Shown here piece by piece: positions 1 to 10,140 of a DNA stretch of 64,000 nucleotides. Location of the stretch: assembly GCA_021234155.1 (NCBI GenBank), contig JAJEKV010000061.1:2753950-2817949 (forward strand), read 5' to 3'. Below the pieces are notes generated by a model. It ran no database searches and was not told where the DNA came from. It saw only the letters and a list, made by a program, of their open reading frames with translations. Source of the DNA: Isoetes taiwanensis (lineage: Eukaryota > Streptophyta > Lycopodiopsida > Isoetales > Isoetaceae). A program made the position numbers and the translations under genes. Within the stretch, counting starts at the first letter, position 1. The number at the start of each line of letters is the position of its first letter.

Positions 1-436
1 ACATATGGTCGCCAAAGGTTGCAGCTCAAGAATAGCGCTTCCGGAAAAATATGAATGTGTTTTTTCTGATGAATCAGTAGGTCGAACTTTTTCTTTGCAG
101 CCTCACAAGAAATCATTTATAAGATCCTGAGATCTGGCTTTGTGTCCTAGCTCATCACTTTCTGCACCGACGAACAGAAGTCTCCACAAGCAAATACAAA
201 TGGCTGGAAGTATGCTCTAAAATCCGGCAGAGCAGAAAAAATCAAAAGAAAGAAATGCAAATAGGCGAAACAAAAACTTAATAACTCAAGAAAAGCATAA
301 GTGTCAAGATCTGCCAAAAGAGAAGAGCATCTGAGGAGCTAGCGCCTCACCGTGTTCCATCACTGCCGCCATCAACACCATGGCTACCGCCTTCATTCGC
401 AACACCGCCCCAAGAAAGTGCCGCCATAGCCAGCGC

Positions 437-496
437 CATGCAAGAGAACAGGGGAAAAAAAAGGGGGAAACTGTATTTATAGGGTTGACACGTGGC
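437..496 (-). promoter_or_regulatory. Candidate minus-strand promoter (TATA box plus G-box/ABRE)
   Basis: On the minus strand a TATA box (CTATAAATAC, 473-482) lies 6 bp downstream of an ACACGTGGC G-box/ABRE core (488-496). An ATG follows at 437-439 and opens a short Ala/Gly-rich reading frame of 30 codons, ending beside a possible splice donor (CACG|GTGAGG) near 308. The 5' leader would be only a few bases if transcription starts about 30 bp after the TATA box, so the true start codon may be a later one. This could be the first exon of a gene running out of the window to the left; I do not recognise the peptide. The sites are seen; the function is inferred. Confidence 0.35.
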
Positions 497-515
497 AGCT
501 TCTGATTTGCTGAAT

Positions 516-635
516 GCCACTTAAGTGGCTTCCACGTTATAGGAAAGTTACTTTAGGTAACATTCCTGGCATGTCAACATGCCTCCGCGTTAACGCGCGT
601 TCCATGCCAGGAATGTTACCTAAAGTAACATTCCT
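516..635. repeat. Palindrome cluster with a 33-bp-arm hairpin
   Basis: Arms 541-573 and 603-635 are reverse complements with one mismatch, separated by 29 bases. The loop contains the perfect 12-bp palindrome CGCGTTAACGCG (586-597). A competing small hairpin, GGCATG/CATGCC, spans 568-583. Just outside lies the perfect 14-bp palindrome GCCACTTAAGTGGC (516-529). The structure sits between the candidate minus-strand promoter and the COBRA-like exon. It could be a small foldback element or a hairpin RNA source. Confidence 0.8.
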
Positions 636-680
636 ATTACAAGTTGCATCTGTAACAAAGATCTTTCCTATTTTGCCCAG

Positions 681-1026
681 CAATTCTTCCTTGCAACCCT
701 ACAGATTCCAATCCACCATTTCTCTCGCAAACACCAGATTCAAGGATGTGAAAGATTGGCAGGTTTTTATTGCATTTTGGCAGAATGACTGGCTTGTAAA
801 AGCAGAGGGATCTATTCTTATGAATGGGCGGCAGCTTCCGGCAAGGGTTGGAAATGGAATAATTATTTATGGTTTTCTGAATTCTGATCTCAAGAACGCA
901 ATACAAACAGCAGGGGATTATGCTAAGATTCAGACTTCTGTTAATCTTATCGGCACAGAATTTGGGAGAGTCGATTTGAGGGTTGTCAATCAAGGACTAC
1001 CTGAGGCTGCCGAAACCACAGGCTGA
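681..1026 (+). CDS. COBRA-like protein fragment (COBL7-11 subgroup, N-terminal region)
   Basis: The 115 codons match, from memory, the N-terminal carbohydrate-binding-like part of the COBL7/8/9/10/11 group of GPI-anchored COBRA-like proteins, which act in cell-wall cellulose deposition. Diagnostic pieces are PYRFQSTISL, KDWQVFIAFW, RLPARVGNG-like LPARVGNG, DLKNAIQTAGD and LIGTEFG. A pyrimidine-rich tract ending in CAG at 680 looks like a splice acceptor, so the exon probably starts at 681; the open frame further upstream runs through the hairpin and is not coding. The frame ends in TGA at 1,024-1,026 without the rest of the CBM, the cysteine-rich COBRA domain or the GPI signal. It is therefore a truncated copy or one exon of a broken gene. 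No second exon was recognised nearby. Confidence 0.7.
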
Positions 1027-1181
1027 GGTAGATACTGCTGCCGGAATCAGAGACTAAGATAGAAGTTATTATGCAGCATGCTCTTGATCTGTGCTATAGA
1101 TAAATTCTGTCATCTTCTTCTATATTTTCTAATGGAATAATTTCTTAGTTTAAAGTATCAAGAAGTTGTTTAATGGACGAC

Positions 1182-2030
1182 TTACCTCCGATTATCATAG
1201 TCTGCTAACAAATGCTTGTAGCTTCTAACAAAACTCTCTCGTAATGCCAATGCTTTAACCAAATATTTACCTATCATTGTTGTTTGAATCTTAAAAAAGT
1301 CAATCATCACTACATTTATACCAAAATTTCCCCATAACTCTTGATAAGTAGGACATGAAATTATAATATGGACCTCATCTTCTATCTTTGCCTCGTCACA
1401 TACCTTGGATAGCCTCACATCCTGTGGTACATCACCCCATCTTCCAATCTCTATACCCAAATGGTGGAAACTAAGTCGATTCTTGCAAATTGTGTGCCTG
1501 TTATGTTTAAATATCCTGTCATTAAAGGACATTTTAGTCCCACAATTACTCCACATCTTTGACTTTATATGCAATGAGACAAAATCTCGTAAGCGGACCT
1601 TGTTTTTTGGTATATTCTCAACAGATATTCCCCACTTCTGTAGCCAGTTCATAAAATCAGCATACCATCTTTTTTGTGTATTATGTGTAATAGCCATCCT
1701 CGGGAACACCCTTTCATCCATCTCCCATACCTTACATGCATAGGTGATTGCATGGCACAAAGCTTCCCCTTCAAGTGGCATGAAGCCTGTTTTAGCCAAC
1801 ATCATCTCGTATGGTATTTGCATCTTTACTCCTGATTCTGTAAGGAGGAACTTTTTTTGAATCTTCTCCAATTTTTTCCATCTACCCAAGGATACTCCTG
1901 GCCCCCATATCTCACATCCATAAAGTGCTACAGGCTTTATTAAAGTACCATACAACTGTTTTTTCAGGCCAAAATTTCTTTTCTGCTTTATTTTTGCATG
2001 GAGAACAATGCTTTTAAACTATTGACAATT
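1182..2030 (-). pseudogene. LINE reverse transcriptase C-terminal fragment
   Basis: The frame reads through KxxLYGTLIKPVALYGCEIWG, the thumb-region motif seen after the catalytic palm in endonuclease-RT LINEs. A C-terminal region follows with CDEAKIEDEVHIIISC, resembling the zinc-binding C-x-x-x-x-E-x-x-x-H-x-x-x-x-C tail. The palm with its DD motif is missing, so this is a 5'-truncated copy. Translation stays open upstream of 1,955 to about 2,030. The family looks the same as the RT pieces at 12,990-13,262 and 31,262-31,450, which carry the preceding palm. No clear poly(A) tail or target-site duplication was found. Confidence 0.75.
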
Positions 2031-2056
2031 CTTTTATCCATTGTCCTATTCCACTT

Positions 2057-2365
2057 ATGATTCTAGTCGAATATTACAAGAAATTTATCGCGGCGGCCAA
2101 GGCCGCCGCGAACATTTCTCTTCTCCAACTCACTTTTGTAAAGGGGGATTTGTGTAACTTTGACATAAGCTTTATGCGGCATGACCTTAAACTTAGTCAT
2201 AGCATCAACTTTGAGAATTTCCAGTTGGACTTTCTGGAGGGCTTTGAAATTGATGAGCCACATGCTGCTTTGCTTCGTTTTGATGACTTGCTAAAGAATT
2301 TGGAAGGTCCTTTTAAAGAGATATTGCAAAGATCTAGCCTAGCCTATAAGGATTTGTATTTATAA
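2057..2365 (+). CDS. Unidentified 102-codon ORF containing a perfect 22-bp palindrome
   Basis: The ORF runs from ATG to TAA and is rich in Leu, Asp and Phe, with no domain I recognise. The start LVEYYKKFI vaguely recalls the Y-Y-R-K-F motif after the RT of Ty3-type elements, but the rest does not follow that family. Codons for AAAKAAA are a perfect inverted repeat (arms 2,089-2,098 and 2,101-2,110, two-base loop), and the GC content there is far above the surroundings. It may be a chance ORF. Confidence 0.2.
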   Translation: MILVEYYKKFIAAAKAAANISLLQLTFVKGDLCNFDISFMRHDLKLSHSINFENFQLDFLEGFEIDEPHAALLRFDDLLKNLEGPFKEILQRSSLAYKDLYL

Positions 2366-3430
2366 AAGTTCGAGAGTCTCATGCTTTTGCAAATTAATTA
2401 CTTGAAAGGAGTATATGATAAATGAACTGGAGAAAATGGGACCATACCTTCATTCAAGCTTTTTTGATGATTTGTTCTTTGTTACATGCCACTTTCATCA
2501 CATGCTTCAGTCAGTGATTGTAAACAATGTAAGAAATGTATGGAGTTTTTGTTTTGGATTGAGTTTTATGCATTTGTTTCACAAAGTACATAGCAGGAAT
2601 TAGAAGGAATTAGATTTGTTAAAAATATTTATTGTATTGCTATATAAATATTTTTTTATAACTTCATTCTAAGACAACTCCCACCTATGTTACACCATGC
2701 AAAAACCATTTGTAGAGAATGTTCACTTGATTTGAAGATAAAGAATTATAGAAAACAATGAGATCCAAATATCAAGGCAATAATATTGTAGCCATGGCTT
2801 CTCTAAAGGTTTTAAATGTAGCACATACTACTACAACGTCATGTTGCTTATCTTACAAATTGTCAGTCTACTGTCAAACGTACGAAGATTAAAACCCTGT
2901 ATCAAAATAGCATTCAACATGGCCAATGCCACAAATCATCCTCAAACAAATAGTTTCAGTCTTATAATTTGATTTGTAAGACCTTTAATTTGTATAACTT
3001 CCAGTTTGTAGCTCATATAATCAAGCGCAATCATCGGATTCAGATCTCTATTTTGATATAAATCAGAGGCAAAACACAACCTGTGTGGAGAAAGGCATGT
3101 TTTTGTTGTCCTAAGAACTGGAATTCAAATCACAGAATAAAGTATTTTAGCCTCTCAATATCCTTTAACCATTAGTATAAATGTGGCTTCCATGTTCATC
3201 TCTCTTTTATTCATTCATATCTACTAGGTAATTTAATCAAAATTCGAAGAATATACATCTAATATAAGTACGTCTGACATATCCATGGTAAGAAATCCAT
3301 AAAAAGATTATGTCATTAGACTATGGTGACTATGGGTGGAGATCAAGTTGTTGGAGGTGTTCTGGTTATGGTCACTTGCTCCCTATCAAACAAAGCAAAA
3401 TGAGAAACGTGGCTTTGCGTCCAAATAATT
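2366..3430. other. AT-rich stretch without recognised genes
   Basis: Only short frames occur, such as a 62-codon one at 2,415-2,603 with no recognisable content. No repeat, RNA gene or retroelement end was identified. Confidence 0.5.
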
Positions 3431-3528
3431 TTCCTTGCTTCACAGGAAAAGGGCTATTTTGCGATGAATGACGCTTTTAGACACTTGGATGAGGAAAAAA
3501 AAATAGTATGGGCTCTGGTTATCTCTAG

Positions 3529-4812
3529 ATGAGAATAGACCTTGAGCAGATAAAGGCTTTACTGGCCGCACAAGCAGGAGTGGGTTCGGTGGGCAATGCT
3601 CAGTTGCCTCAAGAATCAGCTCGGAAAACAGGAAGGGACAAGAAGAGGAGCAAGAGAAGGAGGTCCTCCAGCTCGGAATCCTCCAACTCAAGCTCCAATT
3701 CGGACTCTGACTCCGAGGAAGAGGAAGAGCAGGCCCAGGATCGAACAGATGGAAGGCAGAGGAACACTGCAGATGGAAGGCAGAGGGATACCACAGATGG
3801 ACGACAAAGGGACACAAGAACCTCTGATTACCAGAAGAAGGTAGACTCTGCATTGGGAAATGTTTGGAAGGCCAGGAAGCTCGAGCAATTCTCAGGCGAG
3901 AACAGGTCAGGCATGGAGGCAGAGGCTTGGCTCGATGAGATGAGTGAATATGGCAACGCTTATGGTATGAAGGACAAGGATAAAGGCAGGGTGGCAACAA
4001 CCAACTTGAAAGGAGCAGCACGCATTTGGTGGAAGGGGTATGCAAAGGCCCATGGCTTGAGCAGGGATGCTTGCAGGTTCAGAAAGTTTGCTAAAGCCTT
4101 CAAGCGCCATTACGTCCCAAGGGAGCACAAGTCCAGCATGATGCAGCAGTTCTATAGGTTGCAACAGGGAAACAAATCAGTCCAGAAATATACAGAGGAA
4201 TTCATGAGGCTAAGGCTTTATGTGCCAAAGTTGGGTGAAAAGCATGCGGTGGAAAGCTATATTGAGGGGCTGAATGATGAGATCCGCAAGCTTGTAAGGG
4301 CAATAAACCCTAAGACAGTATCAGAAGCAGAGTCCAAGGCAATAAGTTTGCAAGGAACAGGGCCTCAGAACAGTGGACAGAGGCAACAGTATTATCAGGA
4401 CAAAGGCAAGGCAACAGGGAGTTATAGCCCTAGGGCAGCCAGCCCAGGCCCAGCTAGAGCCCCATATGGTGGCAACCAGGGGAAGCAGCAGGAGAAGAAG
4501 CAGGTGTCCTTCAAGGACAAGCAGGAGGGGTCAAACTACTCCAAAGCAATGCGATTTTTTTTGCAGGCTATGCCCAAGGAAAAGAGACAGGAGTGCATAG
4601 AAAAGTAGCTTTGCTTCAGGTGCTTCCAGCCAGGCCATAGGACAGCGAACTGCCCCTACGTCATGAGTGCGGCACTAGCGGAGTTGGAAGATTGGGACAC
4701 TCTGTCTGACGACGACGGCGAGGCAGCCCGTGACTACATTCAGGGTGAGTGTCATATCTTTGCTGCAATAGATACAGAGCAAGCAGAGAGCCAGTATAAG
4801 GTAATTTTTTAA
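3529..4812 (+). pseudogene. LTR-retrotransposon gag polyprotein with in-frame TAG before the zinc knuckle
   Basis: A 359-codon frame begins MRIDLEQIKALLAAQ. It has a Lys/Arg then Ser/Asp/Glu-rich low-complexity region (about residues 35-70), three imperfect D-G-R-Q-R repeats (about 72-95), and a Retrotrans_gag-like domain (about 112-235: KLEQFSGENR, AEAWLDEM, AARIWWKGY, FAKAFKRHYVP, KYTEEFMRL). TAG at 4,606-4,608 interrupts it, but the same frame goes on for 68 codons with a perfect C-x2-C-x4-H-x4-C zinc knuckle (Cys 4,612 and 4,621, His 4,636, Cys 4,651), ending at TAA 4,810-4,812. The gag type suggests a Ty3/gypsy-like element. No protease, RT, integrase, LTR or primer-binding site was seen beside it, so it is probably a fragment. 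The stop could be a mutation, a sequencing error, or a readthrough codon. Confidence 0.8.
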
Positions 4813-4998
4813 GATGCCATAGCACTGATGAAGATTTCCTGGATGCCATAGCACCGGATCAGCCTCATCTTGGGCTTTGTGGACGCCCTAGAACCGGATT
4901 AGCCTAATAACAAGAAGAAAAACAACTCTGTTCTTGCAATATCTGCTAGCAATCTGCATCTGCACCAAAATTTCTCTGCCATGCCTTTCCTTGACGTC

Positions 4999-5124
4999 GT
5001 GGAACCCTAACTGCTCATGGATTCGGATTTGGCGTAGGGGCGCTACGCCCGGGTAAGGGCTGACCGGTCGGGTGGCGGTAGCCACCGCCTCGCCAACCGA
5101 ATCCATTCGCAGTTACGGTTCCAC
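4999..5124. repeat. 126-bp foldback element with nested hairpins
   Basis: The outer arms 4,999-5,034 and 5,091-5,124 are inverted repeats, each beginning GTGGAACC, with about four mismatched positions and a two-base bulge. Inside are two further stems, GCGTA/TACGC (5,032-5,048) and GGCGGT/ACCGCC (5,074-5,089), and the self-complementary GACCGGTC. The fold would be branched and GC-rich in an AT-rich setting. A short minus-strand frame crosses it but resembles nothing I know. It could be a foldback/MITE-type element or a hairpin locus. Confidence 0.7.
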
Positions 5125-5589
5125 ATAACTTCTGTAGAATATTTTGTAGCAAGAATTGTAGAATAATATATCAGAGATGGATTTGACAACTTGGCAATCG
5201 ATTTGAATTGATATGGAGGTAAATATATCATGATAACAGAATATAAGGATGCTTCATAGCTTTAAATCACAGGAAAATAATCTTCTCAAGTCGGTAAATA
5301 ATTTTTGAAGGTAATGTCAACCAGATCTTGTGGATCCAGTTGAGGAGAGCTCAAGAACTTCAAGGATCGTCCAGGTCTTGCTCAGCAATGATCAATGTAG
5401 GATCTGAATACTTCTGGGCCTTCGAAAATGCTCTGAATTCAGAACACAATAAAGAAGTTTTCAATAGCATGTTAAGTTCAGAGGAGCAATTGTCACTACA
5501 AAAACCACAATTTGAAGGAATTGGAAGGTACGGTGATGAAATTATATCCCCTGCCTACTGTCTTCTTAAATTGCACATTTCAATGCACA

Positions 5590-8271
5590 TGATAACCAGG
5601 AATCTAGTATTTTGGACAATCTGTGCAATCAAGGCCAACACGTGGAGTCATTGGAGTTAATGGAGCAAAGGAATATTGCTTTGTCAAGAAACAATGTATA
5701 TTCTCTTCTGTCTGCATCTTGTGGAAAGGACTCCACATTTGGCATTCTAGTCCAGTCCCTTATAGTGCAGAGTGGGCTTGATTTTCTCTCAGTTTTAGGT
5801 GACCATCTCATCCGCCTTTTTGCTTCTTGTGAGTGCTTAGTTTTGGCAAATCAAGCATTCAGTGGAATTTCCCAGCCAAACATTTACACATGAAATGCTA
5901 TAATTTTTGCAAGTGTTGGTCGAGGTGAAGCTCTGGCACTTTACCATAGAATGGCACAATTGGGTATTGCATGCAACCATTATGTTCGTGTTGCTGCTCT
6001 GAAGGCATGTACACTAACATCAGCCCTTGATTATGGAAAGCTCGTTCACATGCATATCATCTGCAGTAGTCAGCAGTTTGATGTCATTATAGGTAATACT
6101 CTGATTGACATGTATGCTAAATGTGGAAGATTGAGAGAAGCACATATAGTCTTTGGACGATTGCCTAATCTAGATGTGGTGTCGTGGAATGTTACGATTG
6201 CCGGGTATACTCAGAGTGGGGAAAGTCATCTTGCCTATTCTTTTTTTTTTGAAGAACTATACTCAGAGTGGGGAAAGTCATCTTGCCTATTCTTTTTTTT
6301 TTTTTTAAAGAACTGAGACACTTATATTAAAAGAATGGCAATGATACAAGAGGAGTAGTGAGGAAAAAGATCATCTTGCCTATTCTTGCTTTATGGAGAT
6401 GCAAAAGATGAGGATAAAGGCAGATGTAGTCACATTTGCCAGTATCTTGAAAGCATGTGGTTGCATTGGAGACAGAGAAAAGGGCATATACACTCATAAC
6501 CAGATCATTACATCTGGGCTTCAATCCACAGTGATTGTTGGGAACACTCTTGTAGATATGTATTTCAAGTGCAGTTGTTTTGAAGAGGCACAATAACTTT
6601 TAATCAATTGCCAGATCCAGATATAATATCATGAAATGCACTGATTTCAGGATCTTCACAAGGCTATTTGGCCTTAGAATGCTTTAAACATATGGAATTG
6701 CAACGAATACCGCCCGATAAAGTCACATTTTTGAGCATCATGAAGGCATGTGCGAGCGTTGGAGCCATACAAAACGCCAGGCATATCCATGAGAAAATCA
6801 TGACTGGTGGATTTCAGTTTGATGTTTTCGTAGGAAGCACACTTATGGATATACATTCAAAATGTGGAAGTCTGGAGGAAGCTCGCAGAGTTTTTGATGA
6901 ATTGACCACTCGGAACTTGGTATCCTGGAATGCCATGATTGCTGGATACGCTCAACATGCAGAAGGCCTCCTTGCCCTTCAATGCTTTGAAGATATGCAG
7001 CAAGATGGAATAAGGCCAGATTCAGTAACGTTCTCAAGAGTAGTGAAAGCATGTGGCAGTATTGGGTCAATTGAATGTGGCAGAAGCATCAACGAGAAGA
7101 TCATTGAAAGTGGGCTGCGACACCAAGTTATTGTGGGGAGCGCCCTAGTAGACATGCATGCCAAATGTGGCTGCTTAGAGGAAGCACAAAATTTATTTGA
7201 GAAACTGCTTAGCGATGTCATGGAATGCAAATATAGGCGGATATGCCCAGCATGGTCAAGGCACTCTTGCAATGGACTACTTTGACAGCATGCAACAGGA
7301 AGGGAAAATGGCAGATCCAACTACGTTTTCAAGTATCATAAAAGTCTGTGGCAGTGTGGGAATGTTGGAAATGGGTCGGCACATATATGAGAATATTCTT
7401 GAACTCAAGTTTCAATCTGATGTTGTTGTAGGAAATAGTATTATGGATATGTATATGAAATGTGGAAGCTTGGAAGAGCCATTGAGAACTTGCCAAGTCG
7501 GGATGTAATATCATGGAATACACTGATCGCTGGTTATGCCCATAATTGTGAAGGGATGCTTGCTCTACGATGTTTTAACAGCACGCAGCAGCAAAAACTT
7601 CTACCCAACAAAGTCACATTTTCAAGTGTTTTGAGAGCATGTGGTTATCTTGGAGCAGTAGACAATGGCAGGCACATCCATGAGCTGATTATTGTAAATG
7701 ATCTCCAATCTGATGTTTTTGTTGGGAACGACCTTGTGGACATGTAAACTAAATTGGAGAAAGTATGCTTGTGTTAGAATGCTTTAACAGCATGCAGCAG
7801 GATGGATTAAAGCCAAATGCAATTACATGTTTGAGTGTTTTGAAAGCATGTGGGAGCATTGGGGCCATGGAGAAGGGCAGGTATATTCATGCACAAGTCA
7901 TTGAAAATGGGTTTCAAACAGACATTTTTGTGGGGAATACTTTTGTAGATATGTATGTTAAATGTGGGAGGTTGAGGGAGGCACAAAAAGTGTTCGAAGA
8001 ACTGCAAGACCATGGGGATGTGGTTTCATGGAATGCTATTATGGGTGGATATGCAGAACATGGCAAGGGCCGTCTTACTCTAGAGTGTTTTTATGACATG
8101 CAGCAGAATGGTGTACTGCCAGATTCGGCTACGTTTTCTGCTATCCTTAACGCATGTCGTTATGCAGGTTTAGTTGAAGGCCAACAGTTCTCTATGAGAG
8201 AATCCCATGGCATCTGCATCCAAACAAAAATCGATGCTGGTAAAGCCCTCAAATTTGCTTTCTTACCTTAA
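5590..8271 (+). pseudogene. PLS-class pentatricopeptide repeat (PPR) protein pseudogene
   Basis: Tandem 31-36-residue PPR motifs run through the region: NTLIDMYAKCGRLREAH, LDVVSWNVTIAGYTQ, VGSTLMDIHSKCGSLEEA, LVSWNAMIAGYAQHAEG, DGIRPDSVTFSRVVKACG, IVGSALVDMHAKCGCLEEA and NTFVDMYVKCGRLREAQ. PPR proteins of this class bind organellar RNA. The gene is disabled. It has TGA at 5,892, a retroelement tail in the coding sequence near 6,294, frame changes near 6,595, 7,205 and 7,475, and a TAA after LVDM at 7,745 followed by lost sequence. The last repeat is followed by a non-PPR tail with no E or DYW domain. The TAA and the insertion also occur in copy 2, so they predate the duplication or are one locus seen twice. 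Weak PPR-like sequence may begin as early as 5,330. Confidence 0.9.
6226..6387 (-). mobile_element. Antisense LINE/SINE 3' tail inserted in the PPR gene, with target-site duplication
   Basis: A T-run followed by about 60 bases (6,294-6,370) is flanked by TCATCTTGCCTATTCT at 6,278-6,293 and again at 6,371-6,386, where the PPR frame resumes. This is the layout of a 5'-truncated non-LTR insertion on the minus strand (poly(A) reads as poly(T)). A third copy of the target word at 6,226-6,241, with its own T-run, shows that a segment of about 52 bp of target plus tail was also duplicated in tandem. The same arrangement, altered, is at 35,751-35,915. Confidence 0.7.
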
Positions 8272-8274
8272 TAG

Positions 8275-9820
8275 AAATATGACAGCTGCGGCAACATGCA
8301 AGAAAACTAAAGCCTCAAGAGCCCCATGAGCGAGAACAACTTCCTCAAATCCGGCCAGATTTTTCTCAAAGCCAGTGCAACAATCGAGTATGATATGCCT
8401 CCGACACTTCAAATTTAAAAATATTATATGCCTGGAACCTCGTATTCATATTCTGGCTATGGAGCGAAAGAGAAGACTGTGCCTTAATGTTGCTTTGGTA
8501 GATTGAGGAGCTTGGATACACCGGCATCACTTGCCACTCCTGCCGCCATATCTTGGAGCCTCTCAATGCCAGATGTCCAGGTAGATATGTCTTAAAAAAC
8601 ACGTGTCATCAAAACGTGAACTTAGATTGCGGCCCAGAAAAATTCTTGAGCGACGAACAGAAGTAAACAAGGTGCTGCGCATGGAGGGTTGCCCTACGGT
8701 GGCCCGAGAATGTGTTTTCATGTTTCTTGTTGTCGTTTCGTTTTCATGGTTCTTGTTGGGTCATTTTATGTGTCGGGGGAACGTGGAGTTTTGTTTTGTT
8801 TATGAATTGTACATGGACCAAGAAGAGGCTTGCAAAGCTCAGTACCTAGACCAATTAGGATTGACGTGATTATGATCTTTGTCTAAAACATATTAGCCAT
8901 TTATGAAGAATGCTTTTTGTAGTTATATTAGTAATGGAAATTGTACAGGGCCTGTATGAATACATGCTTACATTTTCTTAGTGAATGCATACAAATATTA
9001 AGAATACCCAATGGTACAAAAGAACCAATTCGTGCTTTGGTAATATAACAATCCCATTTCGAATATGTGTGTTTAAGTGCCTTGATGATGTAGTAATCCC
9101 ATTTCTAAAATGCACGTTTAACTTGGTTGGTGTCAGTTAATTTTGGTTCGGCATAGTGGTGGTGGCAAAATTGCTTACCCAAACTTTACATTGTGGTGAA
9201 ATGATAGTATGCCTAAACTAGAGAAAACCAGTTTTTGTCTAGATGCTAGCTCACAAATAAATATCATACTAGATAAGGTCAAAATAGTATAAATGGTTAA
9301 ATACATCTAACTTTTATTTATTTTAAGGACGTCAGTCTTGGAAACCCAATACATGCCCATTACCTTTGCTCTTAGCAACCTATCTTAAAGAAAAAATACT
9401 TGGCAATTGCCTTGTCCCATCAAGTATGCAAAGCCGAAAGAGAGATTGGAACAGAACATCAATGAATTAGACAACAGGAAGGAACACTGTTAAAAGAAAT
9501 TTGTACCTTCAGGTAAGTTTGTTGGGCTCCCTCGCTTGATGGCAAAGCAGATGGACCCCCTCGTATTTGTTGCAGGCCAAGTCATATTGGCAAAACAGTC
9601 CCAATGAATGAATCTAAAATAAACACGCCTACTAATGGCCCTACAAGGTAGAAAACATGTAACATTTAGACATCCATCGGGAAACATGGAGGGAAACATG
9701 GAAGTTTGCAGGCCATTTCGTGGCCTAGTTTCTCTAATCTGAGACCTTATCAAATTATCTTGCTTACGCACATCCCCGTGATTCATCTCTGTCGACATAC
9801 AAAAGAGAAACCGAAGGTCC
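8275..9820. other. Region without recognised genes
   Basis: Only short frames occur. The minus strand near 8,480-8,600 keeps a short open stretch (IERLQDMAAGVASDAG) that could be an exon remnant, but it matches no family I can name. A frame at 8,603-8,869 has one hydrophobic segment and no recognisable motif. The region is repeated at 37,790-39,380. Confidence 0.4.
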
Positions 9821-9824
9821 AAAG

Positions 9825-10085
9825 ATGCGAAAAGAACATGAAATGGTGAAGAATGAAGAGGACTTGAGAAGAGAAATTAGGCAGCGATGGCATATAATGA
9901 AGAAGTTCGATGAGAAACTGAGAGAATTGCCTGCTAGCTTCCTGTTTGATCCAGATTCTGCAGATGCACTGGCCATGAGGCAGTATTTTGTTGGAGCTGC
10001 AGCCGCCATGGTGTCTAGCCTCGTCAAGTTAATAGGCACTTGGTGGAAAACTAACATGTATCAAGAGTTTAATAGAATAGAATAG
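9825..10085 (+). CDS. Unidentified 86-codon ORF, possible exon remnant
   Basis: The frame encodes a charged N-terminal half with coiled-coil character (KNEEDLRREIRQRW, KKFDEKLRELPASF) and then an Ala-rich, more hydrophobic half (GAAAAMVSSLVKLIG). It runs straight into the ATAGA microsatellite and retroelement tail at 10,066, where its C-terminus is probably lost. The copy 2 counterpart is broken by indels. I do not recognise the family. Confidence 0.3.
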   Translation: MRKEHEMVKNEEDLRREIRQRWHIMKKFDEKLRELPASFLFDPDSADALAMRQYFVGAAAAMVSSLVKLIGTWWKTNMYQEFNRIE

Positions 10086-10140
10086 AATAGGTTTTTAGCG
10101 TCCACGGAGACCAACTGGCCTATGGGACCCAAACAAAAGA
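10066..10140 (-). mobile_element. 3' end of a non-LTR element with (TATTC)n tail
   Basis: Read on the minus strand, a block containing CCGTGGACGCTAAAAACC is followed by a (TATTC)n tandem tail (10,066-10,090). Nearly the same block, with a (TTCC)n tail, ends the ORF1-bearing element at 31,475 and 60,954. A conserved 3' end followed by a variable microsatellite is typical of non-LTR elements. The body further right (10,140-11,000) is GC-richer than its surroundings, but no RT or ORF1 motif could be made out there. Confidence 0.5.
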
